Part shown: piece by piece, positions 9,176-18,203 of the stretch
How positions within the stretch are numbered: the first letter of the stretch is position 1
Layout: every line of letters begins with the position of its first letter
DNA from: Jeotgalicoccus nanhaiensis
GTDB taxonomy: Bacteria > Bacillota > Bacilli > Staphylococcales > Salinicoccaceae
Direction: 5' to 3'
DNA length: 64,000 nucleotides
NCBI GenBank assembly: GCA_004570955.1
Contig: SPPL01000003.1
Span: forward strand, 248,001 to 312,000
Position numbers and translations under genes: made by a program
The notes under the pieces: model-generated
What the model saw: only the letters and a program-made list of their open reading frames with translations
What the model was told of the DNA's origin: nothing
Database searches by the model: none

Positions 9176-10169
9176 AAGCCTGCTTTATAAATTCTATTTC
9201 ATGATTAGTATAAGTATTGCAGCGATTCCACTAGTTTTTATCGTTTTAGGATATATGGTGTTCTTCGGACATCGATGGATTACAGCGATATTGAATATAA
9301 ATGAATCCTTTCAAGAAAGCATTATTACTTCTTATTTTTATCTGATGTTCTTTGCTATCTTATTTAGTCTTATGTTCCTGGGAGCGAGATATTTTAAGAG
9401 AGTTATTGAAAGAGTTACAGAGATGGAGAAAACCGTTAAAAAAATTGCAGAAGATGCTGATTTTCCTGACAAATTGGAAGTGATAAATGACAGTGAAGAT
9501 GAACTCAATCAGCTTGCACGTTCTATTAATACACTGATTGACAGGCTGAGAGCGAAAGAGTTGGAAATTTCTCAGATGGAGGATTTAAGAAGAGAATATT
9601 TAAAACAGTTATCTCATGACATAAATACCCCCTTGAATGCCCTGAATCTGGAGATTTACTTGTATAATCAAGAACATGGTATCCCGCAGGATGAGGCCGG
9701 TGTTCTCTACAGTAAAGTTGATTATATCAGTAAGTTAGTGAACACTATTTCAAGTCAAGCATTATTTGATATTAATAATTACTATGTTTTCAAAAAGGAA
9801 GTTGAATTGAATGGATTGATAGAGAAGACAATGGAGAAATGGTTTTATCTGCTTAATAAAAATCAGATTGAGGTAAATATTGAGCGTAAAATAATTTTAA
9901 AATGGACGGCGGACGATTTATGGATTGAACGTTTGCTCGAAAATATTATATCTAATATCTTCAGGCATTCTCACACTAATAAACTGGATATTATTATAGA
10001 TAATCAATTGATTATTAAAGATTATGGCAAGGGATTTGATAAGTCCGGAGCCGCTAAAAAAACAGGAATTACAGTCATAGAGAATATTTGCCAAAAGTTT
10101 GAAATTCAATTAAATATATCTTCATCACATGGCGGTACCGTCTATACGATGTATCAAAAAAGAAAATAA
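9165..10169 (+). CDS. Sensor histidine kinase
   Basis: A 334-residue protein with two N-terminal membrane helices (about 8-32 and 51-74) and a short extracytoplasmic loop. A HAMP-like linker, phospho-acceptor His151 in QLSHDINTPLNAL and a C-terminal HATPase domain (DYGKGF) follow. The short external loop is typical of kinases that sense within the membrane or through a transporter, as in bacitracin and lantibiotic modules. It is the last gene of the five-gene AT-rich cluster. No clear terminator follows. Confidence 0.87.
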   Translation: MKNRSLLYKFYFMISISIAAIPLVFIVLGYMVFFGHRWITAILNINESFQESIITSYFYLMFFAILFSLMFLGARYFKRVIERVTEMEKTVKKIAEDADFPDKLEVINDSEDELNQLARSINTLIDRLRAKELEISQMEDLRREYLKQLSHDINTPLNALNLEIYLYNQEHGIPQDEAGVLYSKVDYISKLVNTISSQALFDINNYYVFKKEVELNGLIEKTMEKWFYLLNKNQIEVNIERKIILKWTADDLWIERLLENIISNIFRHSHTNKLDIIIDNQLIIKDYGKGFDKSGAAKKTGITVIENICQKFEIQLNISSSHGGTVYTMYQKRK

Positions 10170-10183
10170 TATAATAGACCTCA

Positions 10184-10215
10184 ATCTATATAGATGGTAA
10201 TCTATAAAAAGATTA
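10184..10215 (+). promoter_or_regulatory. Candidate ArsR operator
   Basis: A perfect 12-base palindrome ATCTATATAGAT (10184-10195) is followed by TAATCT-N6-AGATTA (10198-10215), immediately upstream of the arsR ribosome site and just after a TATAAT (10170-10175). Position and dyad symmetry fit an ArsR-family operator. This is predicted. Confidence 0.5.
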
Positions 10216-10228
10216 CGGAGGTATATTT

Positions 10229-10543
10229 ATGAATTATCATGAAACAGCTTCATTATTAAAAATTATAGCGGATCCAAGCCGCCTTGAAATACTCGATTTA
10301 TTATCGTGTGATGAATTGTGCGGCTATGACTTACTGGAACATTTTGAATTCTCCCAGCCGACATTGAGCCATCATATGAAAGTGCTCGTAAACAGTAATT
10401 TTGTAACAAAAAGAAAAGATGGCAATAAAGTGATGTATGAGCTTAATCACGAAGTGATGCATAATATTGAAAATCAGCTTCAGCTTATTAATTCAGCCAG
10501 CGAAGACTGTGCATGTCAAACTATGAAAAAAGGTGTTTGCTAA
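10229..10543 (+). CDS. arsR: Arsenical resistance operon repressor ArsR
   Basis: A 104-residue ArsR/SmtB winged-helix repressor, closely like the staphylococcal plasmid pI258 protein in [15 protein letters not shown] and [13 protein letters not shown]. ArsR leaves the operator when As(III)/Sb(III) binds cysteines. Here the usual ELCxCDL metal motif reads ELCGYDL, so Cys31 is kept but Cys33 is tyrosine. Cys27 and a cysteine-rich C terminus ([11 protein letters not shown]) remain. The gene overlaps arsB by one base. It is the first gene of arsRBC and is probably autoregulated. Confidence 0.92.
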   Translation: MNYHETASLLKIIADPSRLEILDLLSCDELCGYDLLEHFEFSQPTLSHHMKVLVNSNFVTKRKDGNKVMYELNHEVMHNIENQLQLINSASEDCACQTMKKGVC

Positions 10544-11832
10544 TGACGATACTGGCGGTAAGTATATTTATTATTACTTTAATATTTGTAATTTGGCAGC
10601 CGAGAGGGCTCGATATCGGTATTACGGCAATGGTCGGCGCGGTACTTGCCGTAGTAACGGGTGTTGTATCATTCGGAGATATTATAGAAGTGACAGGGAT
10701 CGTCTGGAATGCGACATTGACGTTTGTCGCTGTAATACTGATTTCATTAATACTGGATGAAATAGGATTCTTTGAATGGTCGGCACGACACATGGTTAAA
10801 GCCTCAAACGGCAGCGGTCTTAAAATGTTTATCTATATAGCGCTGCTCGGTTCTGTCGTTGCAGCATTCTTTGCAAATGACGGTGCAGCATTAATTCTGA
10901 CACCGATTGTACTGGCGATGGTCCGGAATTTAAACTTTAAGGAAAAAGTGATTTTCCCATTTGTTATAGCCAGCGGTTTTATAGCGGACACGACATCGCT
11001 TCCGCTGATTGTCAGCAATCTGGTGAATATCGTGTCGGCTGACTACTTTAATATCGGATTTATAGAATATTTTCTGCATATGATTATTCCTAATATGTTT
11101 TCACTTGTCTCAAGTATTCTGGTGTTATGGCTCTTCTTCAGAAAATCGATTCCGGGTACTTTCGATGACAGTAGTTTGAAACTGCCGCATGAAGCTATTA
11201 AAGATAAAAAAATGTTTAAAATATCTTGGATAGTACTGATCATGCTCTTAGTTGGCTACCTACTGAGTGAATTTATCGCGGTGCCTGTGTCGTTTATCGC
11301 GGGAGCTATTGCGCTTGTCTTTCTGGTACTGGCACGTAAATCAGAAGCGGTCAGTGTATCACGTGTGATCAAAGGTGCACCGTGGAATATCGTTGTCTTT
11401 TCAATCGGTATGTACGTCGTTGTTTTCGGTTTGAGAAATGCAGGCCTTACGGATCTGCTTGCAGATTCTATTGTTGCAATGACTGAATACGGACTCTTAG
11501 CCACTGTTATGGGCATGGGTGCAATCGCGGCAATTCTGTCGTCGGTCATGAATAACATGCCGACAGTGATGATTAATGCGATAGCAATCAGCGAAACCGG
11601 GACTCAGGATGTTATTAAAGAAGGTCTGATCTATGCGAACATAATCGGTTCTGATTTAGGACCAAAAATAACGCCTATCGGTTCACTTGCAACGCTGCTG
11701 TGGCTGCATGTACTAGCTAAAAAAGATATGAAAATATCATGGGGAACGTATTTTAAAATCGGCATACTGATAACGCCTCCTGTGCTGATTATGACACTGC
11801 TCGGATTATACTTTACGTTATTAATATTTTAA
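10543..11832 (+). CDS. arsB: Arsenite/antimonite efflux pump ArsB
   Basis: A 429-residue protein, the same length as staphylococcal ArsB, with about twelve membrane helices and ArsB-typical stretches such as [15 protein letters not shown] and [20 protein letters not shown]. It exports As(III) and Sb(III) from the cytoplasm using proton motive force. The ATG at 10543 overlaps the arsR stop (TAATG) and has AAGGTG upstream, so the longer in-frame start within arsR is rejected. Confidence 0.95.
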   Translation: MTILAVSIFIITLIFVIWQPRGLDIGITAMVGAVLAVVTGVVSFGDIIEVTGIVWNATLTFVAVILISLILDEIGFFEWSARHMVKASNGSGLKMFIYIALLGSVVAAFFANDGAALILTPIVLAMVRNLNFKEKVIFPFVIASGFIADTTSLPLIVSNLVNIVSADYFNIGFIEYFLHMIIPNMFSLVSSILVLWLFFRKSIPGTFDDSSLKLPHEAIKDKKMFKISWIVLIMLLVGYLLSEFIAVPVSFIAGAIALVFLVLARKSEAVSVSRVIKGAPWNIVVFSIGMYVVVFGLRNAGLTDLLADSIVAMTEYGLLATVMGMGAIAAILSSVMNNMPTVMINAIAISETGTQDVIKEGLIYANIIGSDLGPKITPIGSLATLLWLHVLAKKDMKISWGTYFKIGILITPPVLIMTLLGLYFTLLIF

Positions 11833-11845
11833 ATGAGGGATAACT

Positions 11846-12247
11846 ATGGCTAAAAAGACAATATACTTTGTATGTACAGGCAACGCTTGCCGCAGTCAGA
11901 TGGCTGAAGGACTTGGTAAGGAGATTCTCGGAGAAGAATGGAATGTGTATTCTGGCGGAATAGAAGCGCATGGTGTGAATCCGAAAGCAATTGAGGCATT
12001 GGCTGAAATCAACATTGACATCAGCAACAATACATCAGATTTAATTCAAAAAGATATTCTCAATGCATCTGACCTCGTTGTTACATTGTGCAGCGATGCG
12101 GATCAGAACTGTCCCGTGCTCCCAGCTCATGTGACTAAAGCTCATTGGGGATTTGATGACCCGGCAGGCAAAGAATGGCAGGAATTTCAAAGAGTCAGAG
12201 ATGAAATTGGCGAACGAATTTTACAGTTCAAAAATACAGGAAAATAA
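11846..12247 (+). CDS. arsC: Arsenate reductase ArsC, thioredoxin-coupled
   Basis: A 133-residue low-molecular-weight phosphatase-fold protein of the pI258 class. It reduces As(V) to As(III) for export by ArsB. The P-loop CTGNACRS holds Cys10 and Cys15. The redox relay cysteines Cys82 and Cys89 (LCSDADQNC) are present, and the FDDPA motif is conserved. The ribosome site is GAGGG. It is the last gene of the operon, 13 bases after arsB. Confidence 0.96.
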   Translation: MAKKTIYFVCTGNACRSQMAEGLGKEILGEEWNVYSGGIEAHGVNPKAIEALAEINIDISNNTSDLIQKDILNASDLVVTLCSDADQNCPVLPAHVTKAHWGFDDPAGKEWQEFQRVRDEIGERILQFKNTGK

Positions 12248-12286
12248 AAATTACTGCCGCTTAAATCAAAGCGGCAGTAATTTTTT
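12247..12286. terminator. Bidirectional terminator between ars and the M20 operon
   Basis: TTACTGCCGC and GCGGCAGTAA arms (12251-12260, 12271-12280), with a T run on the plus side and an A run on the other. It serves arsRBC and the converging M20 operon. Confidence 0.88.
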
Positions 12287-12289
12287 AAT

Positions 12290-13561
12290 TTATTTATTCA
12301 TTTGTTTTTCTAAGAATTTTTTTAATACATGAACGGTCGTCACGCAGTCATTTAGACTGGTCCACTCTTTAGGATTATGACTGATACCATCTTTACTGCG
12401 TGCAAAAATCATTGCGACAGGCAGCTCGAGCCCGATATTCATTGAATCATGACCTGCCCCGCTCGGCAGCTCCATTGGTTCAATATCTAAATCGGTTAAT
12501 ATATCGCGGAGTTCATCCTTGTAAGTTTCTTCAACCGGAACCGGTTTAACACGTGATGTACGGCTCACTGCAACGTCGATACTACGTTCTTTTGCAATGT
12601 CATATGCCCGTTCTGAGATGAGCTCAAGCAGCGTGTCTCTGGTGTTTTCGTGTATATCCCGTATATCGACAATCATTTTAACGGATTCTGGTATAACGTT
12701 GGCGCCATTTGGGAAAACGGCAAGTTTACCGACAGTTGCGACTGCGGTATCGCTTACCAGTTTCGGAATTTCTTCCAGTTCACTGACGAAGCGGCCTGCA
12801 GCAACTAGTGCGTCCTGTCTGTCGTTCATTGGAGTATTCCCTGCATGCCCGGCAAGTCCTTTAAATTCTACCTCGAGCCATGCCTGTCCTGCTATACCGT
12901 TAACTATCCCGACAGGAAGCTTGTTTTTCTCGAGCAGTTTACCCTGTTCGATATGCGCTTCAGCAAAAAAAGTCCAGTCCCGCTGCTGAATATTTTTGTA
13001 GTCTGATAAAGAAGATCCATATTGTTCGAGAACCGCTTCGAGATTTAAACCTTCACTGTCTCTGAGAGATGCTATTAACTCATCATCAACCAAGCCCATA
13101 TAGGACCGGCTGCCGAATACACCGCTTGAAAATCTGGCGCCTTCTTCATCGGAAAATATCACAACTTCATATGATTTTTCGGGAATGCAGCCTGATGCTT
13201 TCCAGGCCTCTGCAACTTCCAGTGCAGCCAGCACACCGAGAACACCGTCGAAGTTCCCGCCTGCAGGCACTGTATCTATATGCGATCCGGAAGCAATGGA
13301 TTGAGAATTATCTTTTCCCTTAAATCTGCCGAAAACATTGCCCGCAGCATCAGTTTCCACAGTAAGTCCGGCATCTTTCATCCAGCCTGCAACTAATTCC
13401 TTAGCCTCTTTTTCTTCCGGTGAGAACCCCTGACGGCTGACGCCGCCTGTTGGAAGTACACCAATTTTTGAGATTGCATCGAGTCTCTCAGCCAGTCTTT
13501 TGCCATCAACCCCGTCGTAATTTAACGCAGTATTATAATCTTTCACTAATTCATTTATCAT
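12290..13561 (-). CDS. M20 family amidohydrolase (AllC/carbamoylase-like); probable N-succinyl-L-amino acid hydrolase
   Basis: A 423-residue zinc amidohydrolase. It carries SGSHIDTVPAGGNFDGVLG (His94 and Asp105 as metal ligands), SDEEGARFSSGVFGSR (Glu139/140 region), and the lid-dimerisation motif GLAGHAGNTPM. By similarity alone it would be called N-carbamoyl-L-amino acid hydrolase or allantoate amidohydrolase. The same operon encodes an N-acylamino acid racemase and a GNAT, so it more likely releases L-amino acids from N-succinyl-L-amino acids, as in the operon described for Geobacillus kaustophilus. That assignment is inference. It is last in a four-gene minus-strand operon. Confidence 0.82.
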   Translation of the reverse strand: MINELVKDYNTALNYDGVDGKRLAERLDAISKIGVLPTGGVSRQGFSPEEKEAKELVAGWMKDAGLTVETDAAGNVFGRFKGKDNSQSIASGSHIDTVPAGGNFDGVLGVLAALEVAEAWKASGCIPEKSYEVVIFSDEEGARFSSGVFGSRSYMGLVDDELIASLRDSEGLNLEAVLEQYGSSLSDYKNIQQRDWTFFAEAHIEQGKLLEKNKLPVGIVNGIAGQAWLEVEFKGLAGHAGNTPMNDRQDALVAAGRFVSELEEIPKLVSDTAVATVGKLAVFPNGANVIPESVKMIVDIRDIHENTRDTLLELISERAYDIAKERSIDVAVSRTSRVKPVPVEETYKDELRDILTDLDIEPMELPSGAGHDSMNIGLELPVAMIFARSKDGISHNPKEWTSLNDCVTTVHVLKKFLEKQMNK

Positions 13562-13585
13562 GTGTGAAAAGTCCTCCCTTAAGGA

Positions 13586-14635
13586 TTAATTGTTTTGCGG
13601 CTTCCGGAGCCATGCAGCAACAGCGAGGATAATCAGAACAAACCCAAGGTAACCCATTACTACGTAAACGCTGCCGACAAGTGTTGTGAAGCCTATAAGA
13701 CTTGCAATAAAACCGAGTATGCCGATAACAATGACGGCAGGACGATAAGATTTACTTTCAGGTGCTATAAAACGCACGGTAAATGAGTACAGCATTCCAA
13801 CAGCGGTATTATAAATCATACCGAGCAGTGCAACAGCTGTAAGCAGACCGATTACAGGATGTATCTGATTGGCGAGTTCCAGAGTAGGCATATCTTTTCC
13901 TGCTACGACATCAATGCGTGCAAACATACCAATATGAATCAGGATAATCAGTATACCGAGCATCAGTCCGCCGAGCACTCCGCCCATGCCGGCAGCTTTT
14001 TTGTCTTTTTCATTTCCCGTCATAATGATAAGGAGTGCTGCTCCTGCGGCTAAGTTATAAGATACATATAGAAATGCGCCTAACAGCCAGTTTGATGCTG
14101 CTGACGGCTGCTGTTTTGCCAACTCATCAGCTTCAGGAATTGATAAATCCATTGAAAAAATAGAATAAATCAAAATCACAAAAATAACAGCGATTAAATA
14201 AGGTGTAATAGTAGCGATGATGCCGATTATCTTATTGGTATTAAGAAGCAATGTCAGGATAACAGCAGCTGCCATAATAATGCTTCCAGCTACAGCAGTA
14301 ATGCCGAACATCTGGTTAAATGTTGATCCTGCACCGGCAAACATCACTACCGCGACACCAAACAGGAAAAATGTAATAACGATATCAAGGATAGGGCCGA
14401 TGAATTTACCGCCTATGTAGTACAGTACTGTCTTGTGGGAATTGGCTCTTAAGTTCGTACCAAGCTTAGCGAATGTGTAGCCGAGAAAAATAAACAGCAA
14501 CGTTGTAACAATTCCTCCGGCTGTTCCCCATATCCCAAAACTGGTAAAGTACTGCATGACTTCCTGCCCGGAAGCAAAACCTGCACCGACGATAAGACCG
14601 ACAAAGGCACTTCCTATCTGGAAACTTTTTTTCAT
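13586..14635 (-). CDS. YkvI-type membrane transporter
   Basis: A 349-residue protein with about ten membrane segments, beginning SFQIGSAFVGLIVGAGFASGQEVMQYF, which is characteristic of the YkvI family distantly related to amino-acid/sodium symporters. It sits between the racemase and the M20 hydrolase genes, with 18 bases separating it from the former. A role in amino-acid or N-acylamino-acid movement is plausible but not shown. A GGAACGATTACT region precedes the ATG. Confidence 0.75.
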   Translation of the reverse strand: MKKSFQIGSAFVGLIVGAGFASGQEVMQYFTSFGIWGTAGGIVTTLLFIFLGYTFAKLGTNLRANSHKTVLYYIGGKFIGPILDIVITFFLFGVAVVMFAGAGSTFNQMFGITAVAGSIIMAAAVILTLLLNTNKIIGIIATITPYLIAVIFVILIYSIFSMDLSIPEADELAKQQPSAASNWLLGAFLYVSYNLAAGAALLIIMTGNEKDKKAAGMGGVLGGLMLGILIILIHIGMFARIDVVAGKDMPTLELANQIHPVIGLLTAVALLGMIYNTAVGMLYSFTVRFIAPESKSYRPAVIVIGILGFIASLIGFTTLVGSVYVVMGYLGFVLIILAVAAWLRKPQNN

Positions 14636-14653
14636 AGTAATCGTTCCTTTGTT

Positions 14654-15760
14654 TTATTTATATTCTTTTTTTGCAACGGTGTAGGATTCAACAGTATCGC
14701 GATTAACTGTATAACCGATGCCTGCAGTTTCCGGGACCTCGATAGAACCATTTTCTGCGATGACTTCAGGTTCGATAATATCTTTTTCAAAGTAGCGGCT
14801 GGAACTGGCTGTATCACCCGGTAAAGTGAAGTTTTCAAGAGTGGTCAGTGCAACGTTATGTGCTCTTCCAACACCGGATTCAAGCATGCCTCCGCACCAG
14901 ACAGGAATATTATTTTCCTTGCAGTAATCGTGAATTTTAACAGCTTCAGTTAAACCGCCGACACGTCCGATTTTAATATTGATAATTTTAGTACTACCGA
15001 GCTCTACAGCTTTTCTTGCATCTTCAAGGGAGTGAATACTTTCATCGAGACAGATCGGTGTTGCCAGTTCCTGTTGCAACTGAGCATGGTCGATAATGTC
15101 ATCTGAAGCGAGAGGCTGTTCAATCATCATTAAATCAAAGTCGTCCAGTTGTTTTAATAACTCAGTATCTGCCAGCCTGTAAGCAGAATTAGCATCAGCC
15201 ATAATTGCAACATCAGGAAAAGTTTTACGCAGCGTGCGCATCACTTCTACGTCCCAGTCCGGTTTAATTTTAACTTTGATGCGTTTATAGCCTTCCTTAA
15301 CGAAACCGGCCACGATGTCCACAAGTTCTTCAATAGAATTTTGGATGCCGATACTGATGCCGACATCGATATTTTTTCTTGTGCCGCCAAGAGCATGAGC
15401 TAATGACTGGTTTGTCTGCTGAGAGTAAATATCCCAAATTGCACCTTCCAGAGCAGACTTAGCCATATTATTTTTGCGGATAGCTGAGAAAATCTCATTA
15501 ACTTCACTTGGATGGATGATTTCCTTATGTAAAATAAGCGGGATTAAAAAGTCCTCCAGCATATGCCAGTTCGTCTTTACTGTTTCTTCACTGTAGAAAG
15601 GCACATTGAACGCTACCGATTCACCCCAGCCGATTGTTCCATCCGCATCAATTGCTTCAAGAAGTAAAAACTCTTTTTTGTCAAATGTTCCAAAACTGGT
15701 TGTGAATGGTGCTTTCATATCCATTTCCAAATGTCTGATAACGATATGTTCAATTTTCAT
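14654..15760 (-). CDS. N-acylamino acid (N-succinylamino acid) racemase of the enolase superfamily
   Basis: A 368-residue muconate-lactonising-type enolase superfamily member. The catalytic Lys pair is K162-x-K164 ([10 protein letters not shown]) and Lys263 (NIKIGRVGG), with metal ligands Asp189, Glu214 and Asp239. These match the numbering of characterised N-acylamino acid racemases. The fold is shared with o-succinylbenzoate synthase (MenC), so a second menaquinone activity is possible. No other men genes are nearby, whereas a GNAT and an M20 hydrolase are. The start codon overlaps the GNAT stop by one base. Confidence 0.85.
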   Translation of the reverse strand: MKIEHIVIRHLEMDMKAPFTTSFGTFDKKEFLLLEAIDADGTIGWGESVAFNVPFYSEETVKTNWHMLEDFLIPLILHKEIIHPSEVNEIFSAIRKNNMAKSALEGAIWDIYSQQTNQSLAHALGGTRKNIDVGISIGIQNSIEELVDIVAGFVKEGYKRIKVKIKPDWDVEVMRTLRKTFPDVAIMADANSAYRLADTELLKQLDDFDLMMIEQPLASDDIIDHAQLQQELATPICLDESIHSLEDARKAVELGSTKIINIKIGRVGGLTEAVKIHDYCKENNIPVWCGGMLESGVGRAHNVALTTLENFTLPGDTASSSRYFEKDIIEPEVIAENGSIEVPETAGIGYTVNRDTVESYTVAKKEYK

Positions 15761-16569
15761 TATTTATGTCCTCCAAGATTTAATGTATTCTCTTTTACAA
15801 ATATGTAGGTTGCAGTATATTTCCCGGGAATTAAATGTACTGCAGCATATCCTGCTCTAAAAAGATCCTGAAATATCTTTCGGGTCAGCATTCTCCATTC
15901 CATTGCAATTTCCTGATTTTCAGATTTTATATGCTGGAAATCCTTAGGGACTTCAAAGCCGTAAATATCCTCGGACAATTGTTCCTCGTGAAACACAGTG
16001 CAGGAAGGAAGACCATTGTTAATATTTACTTCGTTGAGCGGCACTGCATTTTTGTAATTTACAGTTTCAGCTTCTCTAACATGCCCGCTTGATATATGCC
16101 AGTGAACTTCGAAACGGTCGGATGGCAGTCCTTTGTTCAAACCGTCTTTCATCTCTCCGTAAGCATTCTCCATGTAAACAGAGCATATACCCTTCAGCTT
16201 AGTTAAATTCAAATATGCATTACGTGTTTCCAGCGGATCGTATGTCCAGTGTATTTCTGAATAGCCTTTTCTAATCGCTATTTCCTGCTGCTGTCTTTTC
16301 AGCTGTTCCCCTATTTTTTTGGAACGATATTCTTCTTCTATCCCGAGCATATGGGAGCAAAGATATGTTTGACTGTCTTTAAAACCGGCAAAACCGTAAC
16401 TGAAACCTATAATTTCCTTCTTGTCAAAGGCACCGATAATTATGCCGCCGTTTTTAACTGCTGTCAGCGTTTGATGTATTGGCAGCGGCGGCATATCCCA
16501 GACATTCCGTTCTATTTTTTCAAGCTGTTCAAGATCTTTTATCGTCGTTAATTCTCTCAGTGCAATCAT
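15760..16569 (-). CDS. GNAT family acyltransferase; probable D-amino acid N-succinyltransferase
   Basis: A 269-residue protein of the COG3375-like GNAT group. It has an N-terminal acetyltransferase fold (residues about 1-150, with [18 protein letters not shown] as the CoA-binding loop, then [15 protein letters not shown]) and a C-terminal domain ending [14 protein letters not shown]. It is the first gene of the four-gene operon. In Geobacillus, the equivalent gene beside a racemase N-succinylates D-amino acids. Here that is inferred from the same gene set. The terminal GGAGG doubles as the ribosome site of the next gene. Confidence 0.75.
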   Translation of the reverse strand: MIALRELTTIKDLEQLEKIERNVWDMPPLPIHQTLTAVKNGGIIIGAFDKKEIIGFSYGFAGFKDSQTYLCSHMLGIEEEYRSKKIGEQLKRQQQEIAIRKGYSEIHWTYDPLETRNAYLNLTKLKGICSVYMENAYGEMKDGLNKGLPSDRFEVHWHISSGHVREAETVNYKNAVPLNEVNINNGLPSCTVFHEEQLSEDIYGFEVPKDFQHIKSENQEIAMEWRMLTRKIFQDLFRAGYAAVHLIPGKYTATYIFVKENTLNLGGHK

Positions 16570-16682
16570 TTCAAACCCTCTTTATATAGAAAAGTAATTT
16601 TTTCATAACATTAGCATAACTATTATTCGAATACAATAAATATTCAGATAACATATAGTATATCAGAGGTAATATATAAAGC

Positions 16683-16722
16683 TTGATATTTCTAAATCTA
16701 AGTATTATACTATATATAGATT
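16683..16722 (+). promoter_or_regulatory. Promoter and candidate MhqR operator
   Basis: TTGATA (16683-16688), a 17-base spacer and TATACT (16706-16711) make a strong promoter. The inverted repeat AATCTA (16695-16700) ... TAGATT (16717-16722) straddles the -10 element and probable start site, where autorepression by the MarR-type regulator would act. The operator assignment is inference. Confidence 0.55.
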
Positions 16723-16767
16723 AAATTTAATATACTTAAAACTGAACTAATTGAAGGAGGTGCAGAC

Positions 16768-17208
16768 ATGAATGAAAAAGAAGCACGTATAAAAGCATTT
16801 ACTGTTTTTATAAAGTCCTCGCAATCCGTACAAAAACTTATTAAACAGGATTTTTTAAAGAAAGAAATTAACCTTAATGAATATGCAGTGATGGAATTGT
16901 TGTATCACAAAGGAGATCAGCCTATCCAGTCCATCGGCAAAAAAATACTGATGGGCGGCGGCAGTATTACCTACGTTATAGATAAGCTTGAAAAGAAAGG
17001 TTTTTTATACAGAAATCCCTGTCCCGAAGACAGAAGAGTAATGTTTGCATGCATTACAGGTGATGGTAAACAGTATATGGATACAAGAGTCGTAGAACAG
17101 GAGGCTCTCATCAATACGATATTTGATGAGTGGGATGACCATGAAGTAGAAGATGCAATTAATCTATTAAAAAGAATCGGGCTGCACGCTGAAAGTTTAC
17201 TCAAATAA
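16768..17208 (+). CDS. mhqR: MarR-family quinone-responsive repressor MhqR
   Basis: A 146-residue winged-helix MarR protein. The DNA-binding region includes ILMGGGSITYVIDKLEKKGFLYR and the wing PEDRRVMFACIT. It resembles MhqR of Bacillus and Staphylococcus, which represses hydroquinone-detoxification genes. The neighbours (two ring-cleaving dioxygenases and an esterase) are the known targets. GGAGG lies 8 bases before the ATG. It begins the operon and is probably autoregulated. Confidence 0.85.
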   Translation: MNEKEARIKAFTVFIKSSQSVQKLIKQDFLKKEINLNEYAVMELLYHKGDQPIQSIGKKILMGGGSITYVIDKLEKKGFLYRNPCPEDRRVMFACITGDGKQYMDTRVVEQEALINTIFDEWDDHEVEDAINLLKRIGLHAESLLK

Positions 17209-17226
17209 AAACCGGAGGAAGATATT

Positions 17227-18186
17227 ATGACTAATGAAAATTTAAAAGGGATACACCATGTAACAGCAATGACAGACAATGCGATGAGGAATTATAAATT
17301 TATGACGGAAGTTGTCGGTATGCGTTTAGTTAAGAAAACAGTGAACCAGGATGATATTCAGACTTATCATACGTTTTTTGCAGATGACGAAGGATCACCG
17401 GGCACTGATATGACATTCTTTGACTTCCCTAATAATCCTAAAGGGTCGAGAGGCACAAACTCAATTTCAAGAACCGGTCTCAGAGTCCCAGACGATGCAG
17501 CTTTAGAATATTATTTAAACCGTTTTGAAGAAAATAATGTTAAACATGATGGTATTCAGGAACTGTTCGGTAAAAAGGTACTGCCTTTTGAAGAAGCAGA
17601 TGGCCAGAGATATCAGCTATTCTCTGATGAAAACAACGAAGGGGTGGCACCAGGTAAACCATGGAAAAATGGTCCTGTACCTGAAGATAAAGCAGTCTAC
17701 GGTCTTGGACCGATTGAAATTACCGTAAGCTATTACGATGATTTTAAAAAAATACTTCAGGATGTATACGGCATGAAACCTATTATTGAAGAAGATAACG
17801 TAACGCTGTTAAACGTCGGAGCAGGCGGCAACGGCGGCCAGGTAATCCTTCGTAGAGATGAAGGTGCTGAAGGACGTCAGGGCTACGGTGAAGTTCACCA
17901 TGTATCATTCAGAGTGGAAGATCATGCGGCACTTGCAGCATGGGAAGAAAAATACCGCAAGATGGGACTTGGCAATTCAGGACTCGTAGACCGTTTTTAC
18001 TTTGAAGCATTATACGCCCGTATCGGTCACATTTTGATTGAACTGTCTACAGACGGGCCGGGATTCATGGGCGACGAGCCTTATGAAACATTAGGCGAAA
18101 GTCTGGCCTTGCCTCCATTCCTGGAACCAAAACGTGCACAAATTGAAGCTGCAATCAGACCGTTTGATACGAGAAGAAATAAATAA
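17227..18186 (+). CDS. Ring-cleaving dioxygenase (MhqE/MhqO-like, VOC superfamily)
   Basis: A 319-residue protein with two VOC modules. It begins GIHHVTAMTDNAMRNYKFMTEVVGMRLVKKTVNQDD and contains the second metal-ligand segment GEVHHVSFRVED and a C-terminal ILIELSTDGPGF. This family is a predicted Fe/Mn extradiol-type dioxygenase that opens hydroquinone or catechol rings. It is cytosolic. It follows mhqR by 18 bases with its own GGAGG site and is paralogous to the next gene. Confidence 0.85.
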   Translation: MTNENLKGIHHVTAMTDNAMRNYKFMTEVVGMRLVKKTVNQDDIQTYHTFFADDEGSPGTDMTFFDFPNNPKGSRGTNSISRTGLRVPDDAALEYYLNRFEENNVKHDGIQELFGKKVLPFEEADGQRYQLFSDENNEGVAPGKPWKNGPVPEDKAVYGLGPIEITVSYYDDFKKILQDVYGMKPIIEEDNVTLLNVGAGGNGGQVILRRDEGAEGRQGYGEVHHVSFRVEDHAALAAWEEKYRKMGLGNSGLVDRFYFEALYARIGHILIELSTDGPGFMGDEPYETLGESLALPPFLEPKRAQIEAAIRPFDTRRNK

Positions 18187-18203
18187 TAAAGGGGAAACCG
18201 TAA

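Noticed and set aside
10513-11832. ArsB start ten codons upstream
   Set aside because: It would lie inside arsR without a ribosome site, whereas the ATG at 10543 gives the standard 429-residue protein and TAATG coupling.
12290-13561. Firm call as N-carbamoyl-L-amino acid hydrolase
   Set aside because: The operon contains racemase and GNAT genes that make an N-succinyl substrate more likely. Similarity alone cannot decide.
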